NCBI GenBank assembly: GCA_963662705.2
Contig: OY759767.1
Location: 2,914,001-2,978,000 of the forward strand
DNA length: 64,000 nt
Reading direction: 5' to 3'
DNA from: JAPPHA01 sp963662705
GTDB lineage: Bacteria; Pseudomonadota; Alphaproteobacteria; Rhodobacterales; Rhodobacteraceae
Shown: piece by piece, positions 46,278 through 55,903 of the stretch
Position numbering within the stretch: position 1 is the stretch's first letter
Layout of the letters: the number at the start of each line of letters is the position of its first letter
Translations under genes and position numbers: made by a program
Notes under the pieces: generated by a model
What the model was told of the DNA's origin: nothing
Databases searched by the model: none
Seen by the model: only the letters and a program-made list of their open reading frames with translations

Positions 46278-47067
46278 TGTCTGGGCCTCCTGTGGCAGAC
46301 GGATGTAGGGTGCGCACGCACGCCAATTCATTCGTGCGTTCCGAATCTCGATGCCAGGAACATGTAAGCACCGCTGTCGACTCGGCACATGAAATGTAAT
46401 GGCACTCGTCGACCTTGAAAAGCCCTCACTCCATCCTCCGGCGACTCCGCCTGAGCGGCCGGGTTTGGGCTAACGCCTCCCGCGCGGATGCCAACAACCG
46501 CCGAATTTCTGAAAACACCCTCGGGGACATGCGTTGAGTGGACCCCTGGAGCAATGGCATGTCACATGTCGCCATTATTGGATTCCAGATCGAGTTGCTG
46601 TGGATTGCCCTAGCTGGTTCCTGCGTGGGACAGGGTCTATCCCCACGGTCTTCGGACACCGTTGGACATTGGAACCGGTTCCGTTTTCCAGGCCCTTGCG
46701 CTCCAGTCGTCGGAACCGTCTGGCCGGAGGCGTCGGACCCCTGTATCACCGCGTGCGACGGTGACAGCCGCCTGGTCCTCTGCGATGTCACAATCAATAC
46801 GCCAAAGGGTTACGATTCTCGGATCGTGGCACGCGGCCGAAGCCACGGCACGGCAGCCGGAAACATTGGTGCAGCAACAAGGGGGCTGGTCATTGAGCAG
46901 TATCCGCAAAGGCACGGCGGCTGGCGTGGAGAGAATTCTCGATCGGTTGGCAAACCGAATCCGAAACCGCGTGTTCGTTCTGACAATCATACGGCACGCG
47001 GGTCCAGGCTTTTGACGCGATGCAGGCGCTTCATTGACCGAAACACCTGGGCAACGAGAAGGCAAGG
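46278..47067. other. Region without convincing gene
   Basis: About 790 bases. Long plus-strand frames around 46538-47179 lack any family pattern and run into the 3' end of der on the other strand. Confidence 0.5.
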
Positions 47068-48462
47068 TCAGGACGGCCTGTACGGATTCCGTTCCGGTCT
47101 GCTTCGCAGTGTCAGGCGAATTGGCGTGCCGGGCAAGTCGAACGCCTCGCGAATCCCGTTGACCAGGTACCGCCGATAGTCGTCTCCGATGTGATCGGGC
47201 CTCGAACACATGACGACGAATCCTGGGGGTCGGGTCTTTGCCTGGGTTATGTATCGCAACTTAACACGTCGTCCTCCGGGCGCAGGCGGAGGATGAGCTG
47301 CCACCTTCCCCGCCAGCCAGCGGTTGAGTTCGCCTGTCGGGACTCGGCGATTCCAGACATCATGTGCCGACAACACCGCGGAATGTAGCCGCCTGAGGCC
47401 CAACCCCGTAAGCGCCGAGACCGGAACCAGCGGTGTCCCTTTCACCTGTGGCAGGAGTCTTCGAAATTCCTCCCTCAGGACCTGCAACCTGTGTTGCCGT
47501 TCGTCTGCAAGATCCCACTTGTTCACGGCAACCACGATTGCCCGGCCCTCGCGAGCGACCAGATCGATGATCCTCGAATCCTGGCTTTCGAACGACCGGT
47601 CCGTTTCGACGAGCACGACCACGACTTCAGAAAACTGCACCGCTCTCAATGCATCCGCGACTGACAGCTTCTCGATTTTGCCGACCACCCTGGCTTTCTT
47701 GCGCAAGCCGGCCGTGTCCCAGATCTGTGCCGGTGTTCCGTGCCAGTCAAAACGGACCGAATTCGCATCCCGGGTTGTTCCCGCCTCCGGCCCGGTCAGA
47801 AAACGGTCCCGGCCAAGTACGCGATTGACGAGGGTCGATTTCCCGGCATTGGGCCGGCCGATGACCGAAATCCTGAGCGGTCGGTTGGCACTGATGGGTT
47901 CAACGTCCTCCGTGACCGGTACATCCACATCGCTCAGGTCGTCGCCCTGATCTTTCGAATCCTCGTCGAGTTCGTTCGAGATTCCCTCCAATCGTGCAAA
48001 CAATTCGTCGATTCCATCCCCGTGTTCGGCGGAAATCGCCAGCGGTTCGCCCAGACCAAGCGCGAAGAACTCGTTGACACCGGACTGAACGGCGCTGCCC
48101 TCGGCCTTGTTGGCGAGGAGCAGGAGGCGGTGGGTTGTTCGTCGAAGCGATATTGCCAGCTCCTGGTCAAGTGCCGTCACCCCTGCGCGAGCATCGACGG
48201 TGAACAAGCAGACATCGGCCTTTTCCGCGGCTTGCCGGGCGAACGCGATCATCGCCTGGCCGAGACTGGCGGAATCCGGACCGCTGATCCCGGCGGTGTC
48301 CAATACCCTGCACGTGAACTCTCCGCGGGTGGCCAGGCCCTCACGAATGTCCCGCGTGACGCCCGGGCTGTCATCGACAAGCGCGAGGCGCCGTCCGACG
48401 AGACGATTGAACAGGGTGGACTTGCCAACGTTTGGCCGCCCGATGATCGCTGCCGTGAACAT
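47068..48462 (-). CDS. der: Ribosome-associated GTPase Der (EngA)
   Basis: 464 residues with two GTPase domains in tandem: first GRPNVGKST, second GRPNAGKST, with NKAEG and NKWDL as the guanine-specificity motifs. The C-terminal KH-like domain includes GFVVMCSRPDHIGDDYRRYLVNGI. Needed for late 50S subunit assembly. Start ATG 48462. The acidic linker between the G domains (ELDEDSKDQGDDLSD) is long. It follows bamB on the same strand after 43 bases, a common order. Confidence 0.97.
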   Translation of the reverse strand: MFTAAIIGRPNVGKSTLFNRLVGRRLALVDDSPGVTRDIREGLATRGEFTCRVLDTAGISGPDSASLGQAMIAFARQAAEKADVCLFTVDARAGVTALDQELAISLRRTTHRLLLLANKAEGSAVQSGVNEFFALGLGEPLAISAEHGDGIDELFARLEGISNELDEDSKDQGDDLSDVDVPVTEDVEPISANRPLRISVIGRPNAGKSTLVNRVLGRDRFLTGPEAGTTRDANSVRFDWHGTPAQIWDTAGLRKKARVVGKIEKLSVADALRAVQFSEVVVVLVETDRSFESQDSRIIDLVAREGRAIVVAVNKWDLADERQHRLQVLREEFRRLLPQVKGTPLVPVSALTGLGLRRLHSAVLSAHDVWNRRVPTGELNRWLAGKVAAHPPPAPGGRRVKLRYITQAKTRPPGFVVMCSRPDHIGDDYRRYLVNGIREAFDLPGTPIRLTLRSRPERNPYRPS

Positions 48463-48505
48463 GGTTTTCAGGGTGTCCGTGGCGGACTGATTTCACCCAA
48501 ATGCG

Positions 48506-49852
48506 TCAATTGAACGCGTGGAGTTCGCCGTCGGCTGTCAACAGGTACATAACGCCATTTGCAATTGCAGGGCGCGACGCGGCTTGACCGGGAAGCTCCA
48601 TCGAGCTCAACATTTCGCCCGTGCCCGGATCGAAACTCCGGAGAAAACCGTCGCTTCCTGCGACCAGGAGCCGACCGCCGGCAAGAACGGGGCCAAAGTG
48701 AACATATACGCCTTCACGGTCTTCCGGGTCGTCAAACTCAGGCAGTTGAACCGACCATCGTTCCGACCCGTCGGCATCTGAAAGGCTTTTCAGGTTTGCG
48801 CGGTCTGTCACGACGAAAACCGAGGTCCCGGCCGGCCAGACAGGCCCGAAGGTGCCATCATCGACCGACCAGTTTATCAGGCCGGTCCTGCTGTCCAGTG
48901 CGACCAGCTTTCCTGCCTGGTTTCCGACGTAAACGGCTTCCGGACCCACGACCGGGTCACCTGAAATCGCGCCGATCCGCGAGCGGCTCAATCCACGGCG
49001 GCCTCCGCTGACCGTACTGCTCCAGACACTGACACCGGTTTCCGGAAGGACGGCAATCACCTCGCCCGATGCGAATGGCAACACGACGAGCTGATCGGCG
49101 ATTGCAGGTGATCCGCCTCCAAGGATGCCTGAACTGTCGCCGGCGCCAAACTGCCGCCATTGAATCCGTCCCTCACTGAGTGAAAGTCCGACTGCCTCGT
49201 CGTCGCGACCGACGACAACGACCAGGTCATTGTTGATGGATGGTGCCGAAGACACGGCGGCATCCAACCGGTGCCGCCACCTGACTTCCCCGGACACGGG
49301 ATCAAGGGCGATGACCTCTCCGAAACCGGTCGTGGCGACCAATGTGTTGTCACCGTATGCCAACCCGCCACCGGTGACTTCATTTGCCGCTTCCTGGCTT
49401 GGAGACAGGTCAACCTGCCACAGGAGTTTTCCGTCGAGATCAAATGCACGGGCACCGGCACTTGAATCGAGCGTGAAAATCCGGCCATCCGCGACGACCG
49501 GTTCCGACGACAGGCGCAACCGTTTTGCATTTCCGGACCCGATGCCAACGGACCAGCTGTGCGACAACTGGGCGGGCAAGCTGACGTGGGACCCGAAATG
49601 GGTCGGCACGCTGTTGATGTGCGTCCACGCGATATTGGAGCGCACGGGTGGCATCTCGAATTCCTGTATCCCGTCCGCAGGTCCCCCGCCGATTACAACG
49701 CCGCCCTCGACCCCCTGCCGTGAATCCGGCCTGACGTTGATCCGTTCTCCAGGCAGGATGTCTTCATCGCTGGAGCAGGCAGAAAGGATGGTCGCAAGCA
49801 TGACGGCGGCAAGAATACCCTTCACGCCCGTCCACATCGGTTTCTCGGTCAT
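48506..49852 (-). CDS. bamB: Outer-membrane assembly lipoprotein BamB
   Basis: 448 residues, a PQQ-type eight-bladed beta-propeller. The N-terminus has a lipoprotein signal: VMLATILSACSS with the lipobox LSAC. Repeats show the blade pattern (GRIFTLDSSAGARAFDLDGKLLWQVDL; GKLVALDSRTGLINWSV). ATG 49852 is chosen over an upstream ATG at 49939 because it places the signal peptide at the start. Part of the BAM complex that inserts beta-barrel proteins. It lies between the TPR gene and der. Confidence 0.93.
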   Translation of the reverse strand: MTEKPMWTGVKGILAAVMLATILSACSSDEDILPGERINVRPDSRQGVEGGVVIGGGPADGIQEFEMPPVRSNIAWTHINSVPTHFGSHVSLPAQLSHSWSVGIGSGNAKRLRLSSEPVVADGRIFTLDSSAGARAFDLDGKLLWQVDLSPSQEAANEVTGGGLAYGDNTLVATTGFGEVIALDPVSGEVRWRHRLDAAVSSAPSINNDLVVVVGRDDEAVGLSLSEGRIQWRQFGAGDSSGILGGGSPAIADQLVVLPFASGEVIAVLPETGVSVWSSTVSGGRRGLSRSRIGAISGDPVVGPEAVYVGNQAGKLVALDSRTGLINWSVDDGTFGPVWPAGTSVFVVTDRANLKSLSDADGSERWSVQLPEFDDPEDREGVYVHFGPVLAGGRLLVAGSDGFLRSFDPGTGEMLSSMELPGQAASRPAIANGVMYLLTADGELHAFN

Positions 49853-49935
49853 GACGAAATATTTCACACCGATACCCATTGAATCTGATACGGGAACTCT
49901 CGTGGCATCAACGTGTCGGTCTACCCGAACCCGAC

Positions 49936-50628
49936 TCAAGTCCCGGAGTCGGAGATGTCGCCACCCAGCGCGGTAATCCCGTGCGCCGCGCGCAGTCGCA
50001 GCCCGAAACTCACGCCGGGTTCGTCGAGCAATCCGGACAACTCGTCAAGTGCCATTTTACGCTCTCCGCGCTCGAGAAAATACACGGCACGCTGTTCCAT
50101 TGCCAGCGGGCGAAATGGCGCGCCGGGCTGGGCCAGGCGGTCAAGCTCCGCAAGTCGAGCGTCCGAGTCCAGCGAGTCTGCCTTGAGAATGACCGACTTG
50201 AGCGCGGCAAGATCGCGATAGACCGAATTGAGTCCGGTGTCTTCCGCAAGCCCGTCGAGGATCTCGATCGCCCGATCGATCTCGTTTGCCTCGACAAACT
50301 CGGCCGCAGTTCTCAACGCCACGATCGCCGTGGCGGGACCGCCTTCCTCCGCGATCCGGAACAGTGCTTCCGCACGCCCCGAACCGTCCTCGATCTCGAG
50401 CGCCGCGTAAATCCGGTTCCCCCGCTCTTCCGCGTCTCGCCGCGTCGTGACATCCTGGTATTCGAAATACGCAGTTGCGCCGACGGCAATGATCACCACG
50501 GCGACCGCGATCCAACCGTACTTGCGGACGTATCCGTACAGCCTGTCACGACGGATCTCTTCCTGGACTTCTTCAAAGAAGGTATCGGGAGGCCCGCCGG
50601 TCGATTTCTTGGGTCGGGGTCGTTTCAT
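49936..50628 (-). CDS. YfgM-like tetratricopeptide membrane protein
   Basis: 230 residues. N-terminal cytoplasmic part, one membrane anchor (YGWIAVAVVIIAVGATAYF, residues about 37-55), then periplasmic TPR-like helices. The family (TPR_21/YfgM) neighbours bamB and der in many proteobacteria, as here, and in E. coli YfgM associates with periplasmic chaperones and the Sec translocon. ATG 50628. Confidence 0.85.
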   Translation of the reverse strand: MKRPRPKKSTGGPPDTFFEEVQEEIRRDRLYGYVRKYGWIAVAVVIIAVGATAYFEYQDVTTRRDAEERGNRIYAALEIEDGSGRAEALFRIAEEGGPATAIVALRTAAEFVEANEIDRAIEILDGLAEDTGLNSVYRDLAALKSVILKADSLDSDARLAELDRLAQPGAPFRPLAMEQRAVYFLERGERKMALDELSGLLDEPGVSFGLRLRAAHGITALGGDISDSGT

Positions 50629-50861
50629 CGCTGATTCCGTAACCTGCTCGGCCGTCTGTACACAAACCGGATCCCTGTTGACCAGTCATTCGATCTGATC
50701 AAACGGAACTCCCGCGTTCCAAATTCCGCCAGGTCCCGTGGCGCCGACGGTAGGGCAGGATTCGGAAGATCCGGTCCTTGTTGCGGCACGCATTACACAA
50801 ATTCGGGATCCGTTCCAACGACCAACATCGCGCAATACGTGCCGCCAAAATCACGATATTT

Positions 50862-50890
50862 TTGATTCCCTTGCGAACGGGGTATATGAT
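50862..50890 (+). promoter_or_regulatory. Promoter of the RND efflux operon
   Basis: TTGATT (50862-50867) and TATGAT (50885-50890) with a 17-base spacer, about 75 bases before the first gene start. Its strength suggests substantial expression. Confidence 0.6.
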
Positions 50891-50966
50891 TACTAGATGA
50901 CGAGTTGATTTTCTGGAGGTCCGGGATCGGCCGTTGGAAGCCGATTCAAGTGACACGGGGGTTGCA

Positions 50967-52115
50967 ATGCGCCCAATCCAGTTGGTTTTGGCGCTTGTCG
51001 TCTGCGCCGTCACGTACATGCTCATCATTGAGCGTGACCGTGTCTTATTGTTCGCAAAAAGCCTTCCGTTACGGGGGCCTGACGGTGGAGTCGCTGAACA
51101 GGCGAACATCGAAGCCGCGGGAATCGACGACGTAACCTCGACAGTCGATTCCGGTGACGGAAGTGCCGACGTGGTTTCCGTCGTCGTCAAGAGGTCGGTC
51201 GCGGTCGACGTCGAAAAGACGCTCGTCTTGCGCGGTCGAACCGAGGCTTACCGGCACGTCGACGTCAAGTCCGAAACCTCCGGCAGGGTCATTTCCGAAC
51301 CATTGCGGAAGGGTTCCATGGTCGAAGAAGGCCAACTCCTGTGCGAACTGGACGTGGGCAGTCGGGACGCGACTCTTCTTGAAGCAAGGGCGCGCCTGAT
51401 CGATGCAGAAAACAGAACCAACGTATCCGCTCAACTTGCACAACGGGGATTCGGGTCCGAAACGGCCGCGATCGCCGACTCCGCGGCCCTGGAAGCCGCA
51501 CGTTCGGCGGTCATCCGTGCGGAAAAGGAAATCGAGCGACTCCGGGTTTTCGCTCCGTTTCCCGGCCTCCTCGAGACGGATACGGCGGAGCTCGGAACGC
51601 TCCTGCAGCCGGGGTCGTCCTGCGCGGTCGTCGTGTCGCTTGACCCGATCAATCTCGTCGGGTTTGCCGACGAGGTCCAGGTCGAGCAACTCGTAGTCGG
51701 GAGTGAGGCGCATGCCCGGCTGGCGTCCGGCAGGGAGGTGTCGGGAACGTTGTCTTTCGTGTCCCGAAGCGCCGACCATGGAGCACGAACGTTCCGGGTC
51801 GAGGTTACGGCTCCCAACCCGGATCTGGCAATACGTGACGGGGCAACCGCCGAAATCGTCATTTCCCTCAAGGACGACCGGGGGCATCTCCTTCCGCAAT
51901 CTGCACTGACCCTGGACGACAGGGGGAGGCTGGGCGTCAGGACCGTTGACGAGAATGGCCTTGCCAAGTTCATGCCGGTCAGCATCATCAGGGACACGCT
52001 CGACGGTGTCTGGCTGGAAGGTCTGCCCGAAAACGCCGATGTCATCGTCATCGGCCAGGAGTTTGTTTCGGACGGTCGTCCCGTGGCGATCACATATCAG
52101 GCGGCCGAGTCATGA
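50967..52115 (+). CDS. RND efflux membrane fusion protein
   Basis: 382 residues of the HlyD/AcrA adaptor class. N-terminal anchor IQLVLALVVCAVTYMLII. The lipoyl-like halves are LRGRTEAYRHVDVKSETSGRV and RVFAPFPGLLETDTAELGTLLQPG around a short helical hairpin (about residues 130-185). ATG 50967 follows a GGGGG stretch; an in-frame TTG at 50934 is less likely. It overlaps the pump gene as ATGA. Confidence 0.92.
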   Translation: MRPIQLVLALVVCAVTYMLIIERDRVLLFAKSLPLRGPDGGVAEQANIEAAGIDDVTSTVDSGDGSADVVSVVVKRSVAVDVEKTLVLRGRTEAYRHVDVKSETSGRVISEPLRKGSMVEEGQLLCELDVGSRDATLLEARARLIDAENRTNVSAQLAQRGFGSETAAIADSAALEAARSAVIRAEKEIERLRVFAPFPGLLETDTAELGTLLQPGSSCAVVVSLDPINLVGFADEVQVEQLVVGSEAHARLASGREVSGTLSFVSRSADHGARTFRVEVTAPNPDLAIRDGATAEIVISLKDDRGHLLPQSALTLDDRGRLGVRTVDENGLAKFMPVSIIRDTLDGVWLEGLPENADVIVIGQEFVSDGRPVAITYQAAES

Positions 52116-55100
52116 ACGCGATCATCGACTGGGCTGCCAACAGGGCCAGGATGATCATGTTCCTGGTCGTTCTGTCCGTTGCAGCGGGCGGTGTCGCCTA
52201 TTTCAGCCTGCCGAAGGAAGGGGCTCCGGATATTGATATCCCGGTGCTCTTTGTGTCGGTTCCGTTCCCGGGAATCTCCGCGGCCGACTCGGAGACGCTC
52301 CTGGTCAAACCCCTTGAAACGGAACTCGAGGAGATCGAGGGCCTTAAGTCGATGTCGGCAACCGCCTCCGAAGGTTACGCAGGTGTCCTGCTCGAATTCG
52401 ATTTTGGCTGGGACAAGGAAGCAACGCTCGCCGATGTCCGGGACAAGGTCGGACAAGCTGCTGCCGAGTTTCCGGACGGTGCCGACCGTTACACGATCAA
52501 CGAAATCAACATATCGGAATTCCCGATCATCGTGTTGGCGGTTTCCGGCGATATACCCGAGCGGATTCTGGCCCAGGTTGCCAAGGAATTCGAGACCAGG
52601 ATCGAGGCCCTGCCGTCCGTATTGAGTACCGAGACGATCGGGTATCGTGACGACGTCCTGGAAGTCATCGTCGATCCGCTCAAACTCGAGGCCTATGACC
52701 TGACGGCCGCGGAAATGATACAGGTTGTCAACTCGAACAACCAGCTCATCGCCGCCGGGGAAATCGAAACTCCTGAAGGAACGTTCGGGGTCAAGATTCC
52801 CTCTTCCTTCGACGACACTTCCGACGTCGTCAACCTGCCTGTCATGGTCAAGGACGACAGCGTTGTCACCATCGGAGACATCGCAGAGGTCCGGCTCGCA
52901 TATGAGGACCCGACAGGAACGGCCCGGTTCAATGGCAAACGCGCCGTTGTCGTGCAGGTCGTCAAGAAGAAAGGGTTCAACCAGATCAGGACCGCCCAGG
53001 CCGTTCGGGACGTTGTTGCCGAGACGGCCAGCCAATGGCCGAAGCCCCTTCGTGAGAGCATCCGCTACGATTTCGGTCTCGATCAGAGCCAGGCCGTCAA
53101 TTCCATGATCAAACAGCTTGAGAGCTCGGTGCTCACCGCGGTTCTCATGGTGATGATCGTCGTGATCGCCTCCCTCGGGATGCGCTCGGCGCTGCTCGTC
53201 GGATTCGCGATCCCGACATCGTTCCTGCTCGGATTCGCGGTGATGGGCGTTCTCGGGATTTCGATTTCGAATATCGTGATGTTCGGATTGATTCTCGCCG
53301 TCGGAATGCTGGTGGACGGCGCAATTGTCGTCGTCGAGTACGCGGACAAGCAGATCCAGCGGGGCTCCCGCCCGATGCGCGCTTATGCGCGGGCAGCCAA
53401 ACGCATGTCGTGGCCGATCATTTCTTCGACGGCAACCACCCTTTGCGCTTTCCTTCCGATGCTTTTCTGGCCGGGCGTGCCTGGCCAGTTCATGGGCAAT
53501 CTTCCCAAGACGCTCATTTTCGTGTTGTCGGCATCGCTTCTGGTAGCTCTTGTCTTCCTGCCTGTGGTCGGAGGGATTACGGCGCGGCTGACCAGAATTC
53601 AGGAACGGGTTTCGGGGAGACTTCGCGAAAAACTGCACTGGGTCGCCAGGGCCGCCCTGGTAGCGGCATCGCTCGCCGTGCTCTTCGTCGTTTCATTGTT
53701 CATCTTGCGCGGAACCGCGGTGGCAATCGTCCCGTTCCTGCTGGCATTGGCCCTGTTCGTGGTCGCGAGTCGATCCCTGGTCCGCAATCCCCGCGCCCGA
53801 CATCCGTCGGGAGAGTACAGCCGAAACTGGTTCGGCTCGGTCATCAGGGGCATTGTCGGCAACCCGGTCATGCCGGTCGTTACCGTCCTCGTCACCGCCG
53901 GTTTCGTTTTCGGGGTTGTCACGTTTTTCAGGGACAACAATCACGGCGTCGAGTTTTTCGCGGACACCGAGCCGGAAAACGGGCTTGTTCATGTTCGCGC
54001 ACGCGGAAACCTGTCGCTCACCGAAAAGGACACGCTGGTTCAGGCCGTCGAGCGGAAAATACTCGCGGTCGACGGCGTCAGGGCGGCCTTTTCGTTTGCC
54101 GGATCCGGTGCATTGAACACGGGGCTCGGCGATGCTTCAGGAGGACCGCTCGACAGCATTGGCCAGATCCAGTTCGAGCTCGATCCTTGGCAGGTTCGCG
54201 GAGTCAACACAGGCGTTGGCATTTTTGACACGATCAGCCGCCGGGTTGCGGATGTTCCCGGCGTCCTCGCAGATATCGTCGTCCAGGAACGCGGCCCGTC
54301 GGATGGCAAGCCTGTTTCGCTCAGGATTACGGGCGACAACTGGAGTGAACTCCTTTCGGCGGCTGACATTGCCTTTAGGAAGTTCACGAAAACAGATGGA
54401 CTCATTGCAGTCGAGGATACGCGCCCGTTGCCGGGAATCGACTGGGAAATTGACGTCGACGTTGAACGTGCCGGACGTTTCGGTGCCGATGTAACGGCTG
54501 TCGGTTCGATGATCCAGATGGTGACCAGGGGTCTGAAGATCGGCGCCATGCGGCTGCCGGATTCAGACGAGGAAATCGACATCCTCGTGCGCATGCCTGA
54601 AGAGGACAGGCTCCTGGCCAGCGTCGATACGCTGCGCATTCGTACGCGGGACGGCCTGATACCGCTGTCCAACTTCGTCAAGCGCGAACCGGTTCGACGG
54701 GTCGGAAAGATCGACCGGGTCAACGGTGCACGTGCGTTCACGGTCCGGGCGGACGTGGACAAGGGAGTCAACCCGACGGCGATGATCGGGCAGTTGACGG
54801 AGTGGATCGAAACAGAGGCTGACCTGCCCGCAGGGGTCAGCTGGGAATGGACTGGTGACCAGGACGACCAGGAAGAAAGCCAGGCCTTTCTCGGACAGGC
54901 TTTCATCGGGGCGCTCGGGCTCATGTTCGTCATCCTGCTCGCGCAATTCAACAGTATTTACAATGCTGTATTGGTGCTTCTTGCAGTCGTGATGTCAACG
55001 ACGGGCGTGCTTCTCGGAATGATGGTCATGCAGCAGCCGTTCTCCGTGATCATGACCGGGATCGGAATCGTCGCGTTGGCCGGAATTGTCGTCAACAACA

Positions 55101-55660
55101 ACATCGTCCTCATCGATACGTTCACCCAGTACTCGCGATACATGCCCGTTCTGAAAGCGATCGTGCGTACGGCCGAGGCGCGCCTGAGGCCGGTCTTGCT
55201 GACGACGGCAACGACAATCGCCGGCATGACCCCGCTGATGCTCGGAATTTCCATCGACTTTGCCAATGGCGGTTACACGGTCGATGCTCCCGCGGCCCTG
55301 TGGTGGAAGCAGCTGGCAACCGCGATCGTATTCGGACTCGCCACATCGACCTTCCTGACATTGGTGCTGACTCCCTCGCTCCTCGCAATTCGCTATTGGG
55401 CCGGTGAAATCTGGTCGGGTTCCGGGCAGCTGATTGCCGCCCTGTCGACCGGACGCAACAGCGCCGCCACGAGGGACCTTCGACTGAGGCTTGATGCGAA
55501 ATCAACGGCGGGTCCTGTCGAGATCGTGTGGCCGGCACCCGAATTGGACGAACCCGACGCGGCCGTCGAAGGTGAAGATGATGATGATGATGATGAGACT
55601 TTCCCTGACGACGTGGTTCCGATCAAGCCTCCGCACCCGCCATTGAGACGTGTCCTTTGA
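52112..55660 (+). CDS. RND family efflux transporter (AcrB/MdtB-like)
   Basis: 1,182 residues, somewhat longer than the usual 1,030-1,050. First helix MIMFLVVLSVAAGGVAYFSLPKEGAPDID with the typical P-E-x-x-PDI-like turn. Helix 4 is LAVGMLVDGAIVVVEYADK, with the Asp/Glu of the proton relay. The second half repeats the fold (LAGIVVNNNIVLIDTF). The middle cytoplasmic segment around residues 490-590 has extra hydrophobic helices, and the C-terminal tail has a run of acidic residues (GEDDDDDDETFPDD). No outer-membrane channel gene follows. Substrate unknown. Confidence 0.93.
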   Translation: MNAIIDWAANRARMIMFLVVLSVAAGGVAYFSLPKEGAPDIDIPVLFVSVPFPGISAADSETLLVKPLETELEEIEGLKSMSATASEGYAGVLLEFDFGWDKEATLADVRDKVGQAAAEFPDGADRYTINEINISEFPIIVLAVSGDIPERILAQVAKEFETRIEALPSVLSTETIGYRDDVLEVIVDPLKLEAYDLTAAEMIQVVNSNNQLIAAGEIETPEGTFGVKIPSSFDDTSDVVNLPVMVKDDSVVTIGDIAEVRLAYEDPTGTARFNGKRAVVVQVVKKKGFNQIRTAQAVRDVVAETASQWPKPLRESIRYDFGLDQSQAVNSMIKQLESSVLTAVLMVMIVVIASLGMRSALLVGFAIPTSFLLGFAVMGVLGISISNIVMFGLILAVGMLVDGAIVVVEYADKQIQRGSRPMRAYARAAKRMSWPIISSTATTLCAFLPMLFWPGVPGQFMGNLPKTLIFVLSASLLVALVFLPVVGGITARLTRIQERVSGRLREKLHWVARAALVAASLAVLFVVSLFILRGTAVAIVPFLLALALFVVASRSLVRNPRARHPSGEYSRNWFGSVIRGIVGNPVMPVVTVLVTAGFVFGVVTFFRDNNHGVEFFADTEPENGLVHVRARGNLSLTEKDTLVQAVERKILAVDGVRAAFSFAGSGALNTGLGDASGGPLDSIGQIQFELDPWQVRGVNTGVGIFDTISRRVADVPGVLADIVVQERGPSDGKPVSLRITGDNWSELLSAADIAFRKFTKTDGLIAVEDTRPLPGIDWEIDVDVERAGRFGADVTAVGSMIQMVTRGLKIGAMRLPDSDEEIDILVRMPEEDRLLASVDTLRIRTRDGLIPLSNFVKREPVRRVGKIDRVNGARAFTVRADVDKGVNPTAMIGQLTEWIETEADLPAGVSWEWTGDQDDQEESQAFLGQAFIGALGLMFVILLAQFNSIYNAVLVLLAVVMSTTGVLLGMMVMQQPFSVIMTGIGIVALAGIVVNNNIVLIDTFTQYSRYMPVLKAIVRTAEARLRPVLLTTATTIAGMTPLMLGISIDFANGGYTVDAPAALWWKQLATAIVFGLATSTFLTLVLTPSLLAIRYWAGEIWSGSGQLIAALSTGRNSAATRDLRLRLDAKSTAGPVEIVWPAPELDEPDAAVEGEDDDDDDETFPDDVVPIKPPHPPLRRVL

Positions 55661-55663
55661 CCT

Positions 55664-55680
55664 TCCCCTGCCGGGGTTTT
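55664..55680 (+). terminator. Possible rho-independent terminator after the RND operon
   Basis: CCCC-TGCC-GGGG followed by TTTT directly after the pump stop codon. The stem is short, so strength is uncertain. No gene is seen in 55681-55903. Confidence 0.35.
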
Positions 55681-55903
55681 CCGCGTGTTCCTCTATCGCG
55701 GTCCGCCGCCTGCTCCACGAACCGATCTGCAAGGGAACGCAATCCAGGCTCCCGGCTTGCCGTGAATCGATCCGGATTTGAATTCCTGTAAATGCGTCCC
55801 GGCATCCGGAATGGATGCGGACGTCGAGCATTCCCGATGCATGCTGGCCCCAACCTCGGCCTGACCGGGTCCCGGCGGACGAGGCCACCGGCTTTCGGGG
55901 TAC

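Noticed and set aside
46538..47179. 213-codon plus-strand frame
   Set aside because: No protein pattern and it overlaps the 3' end of der on the opposite strand.
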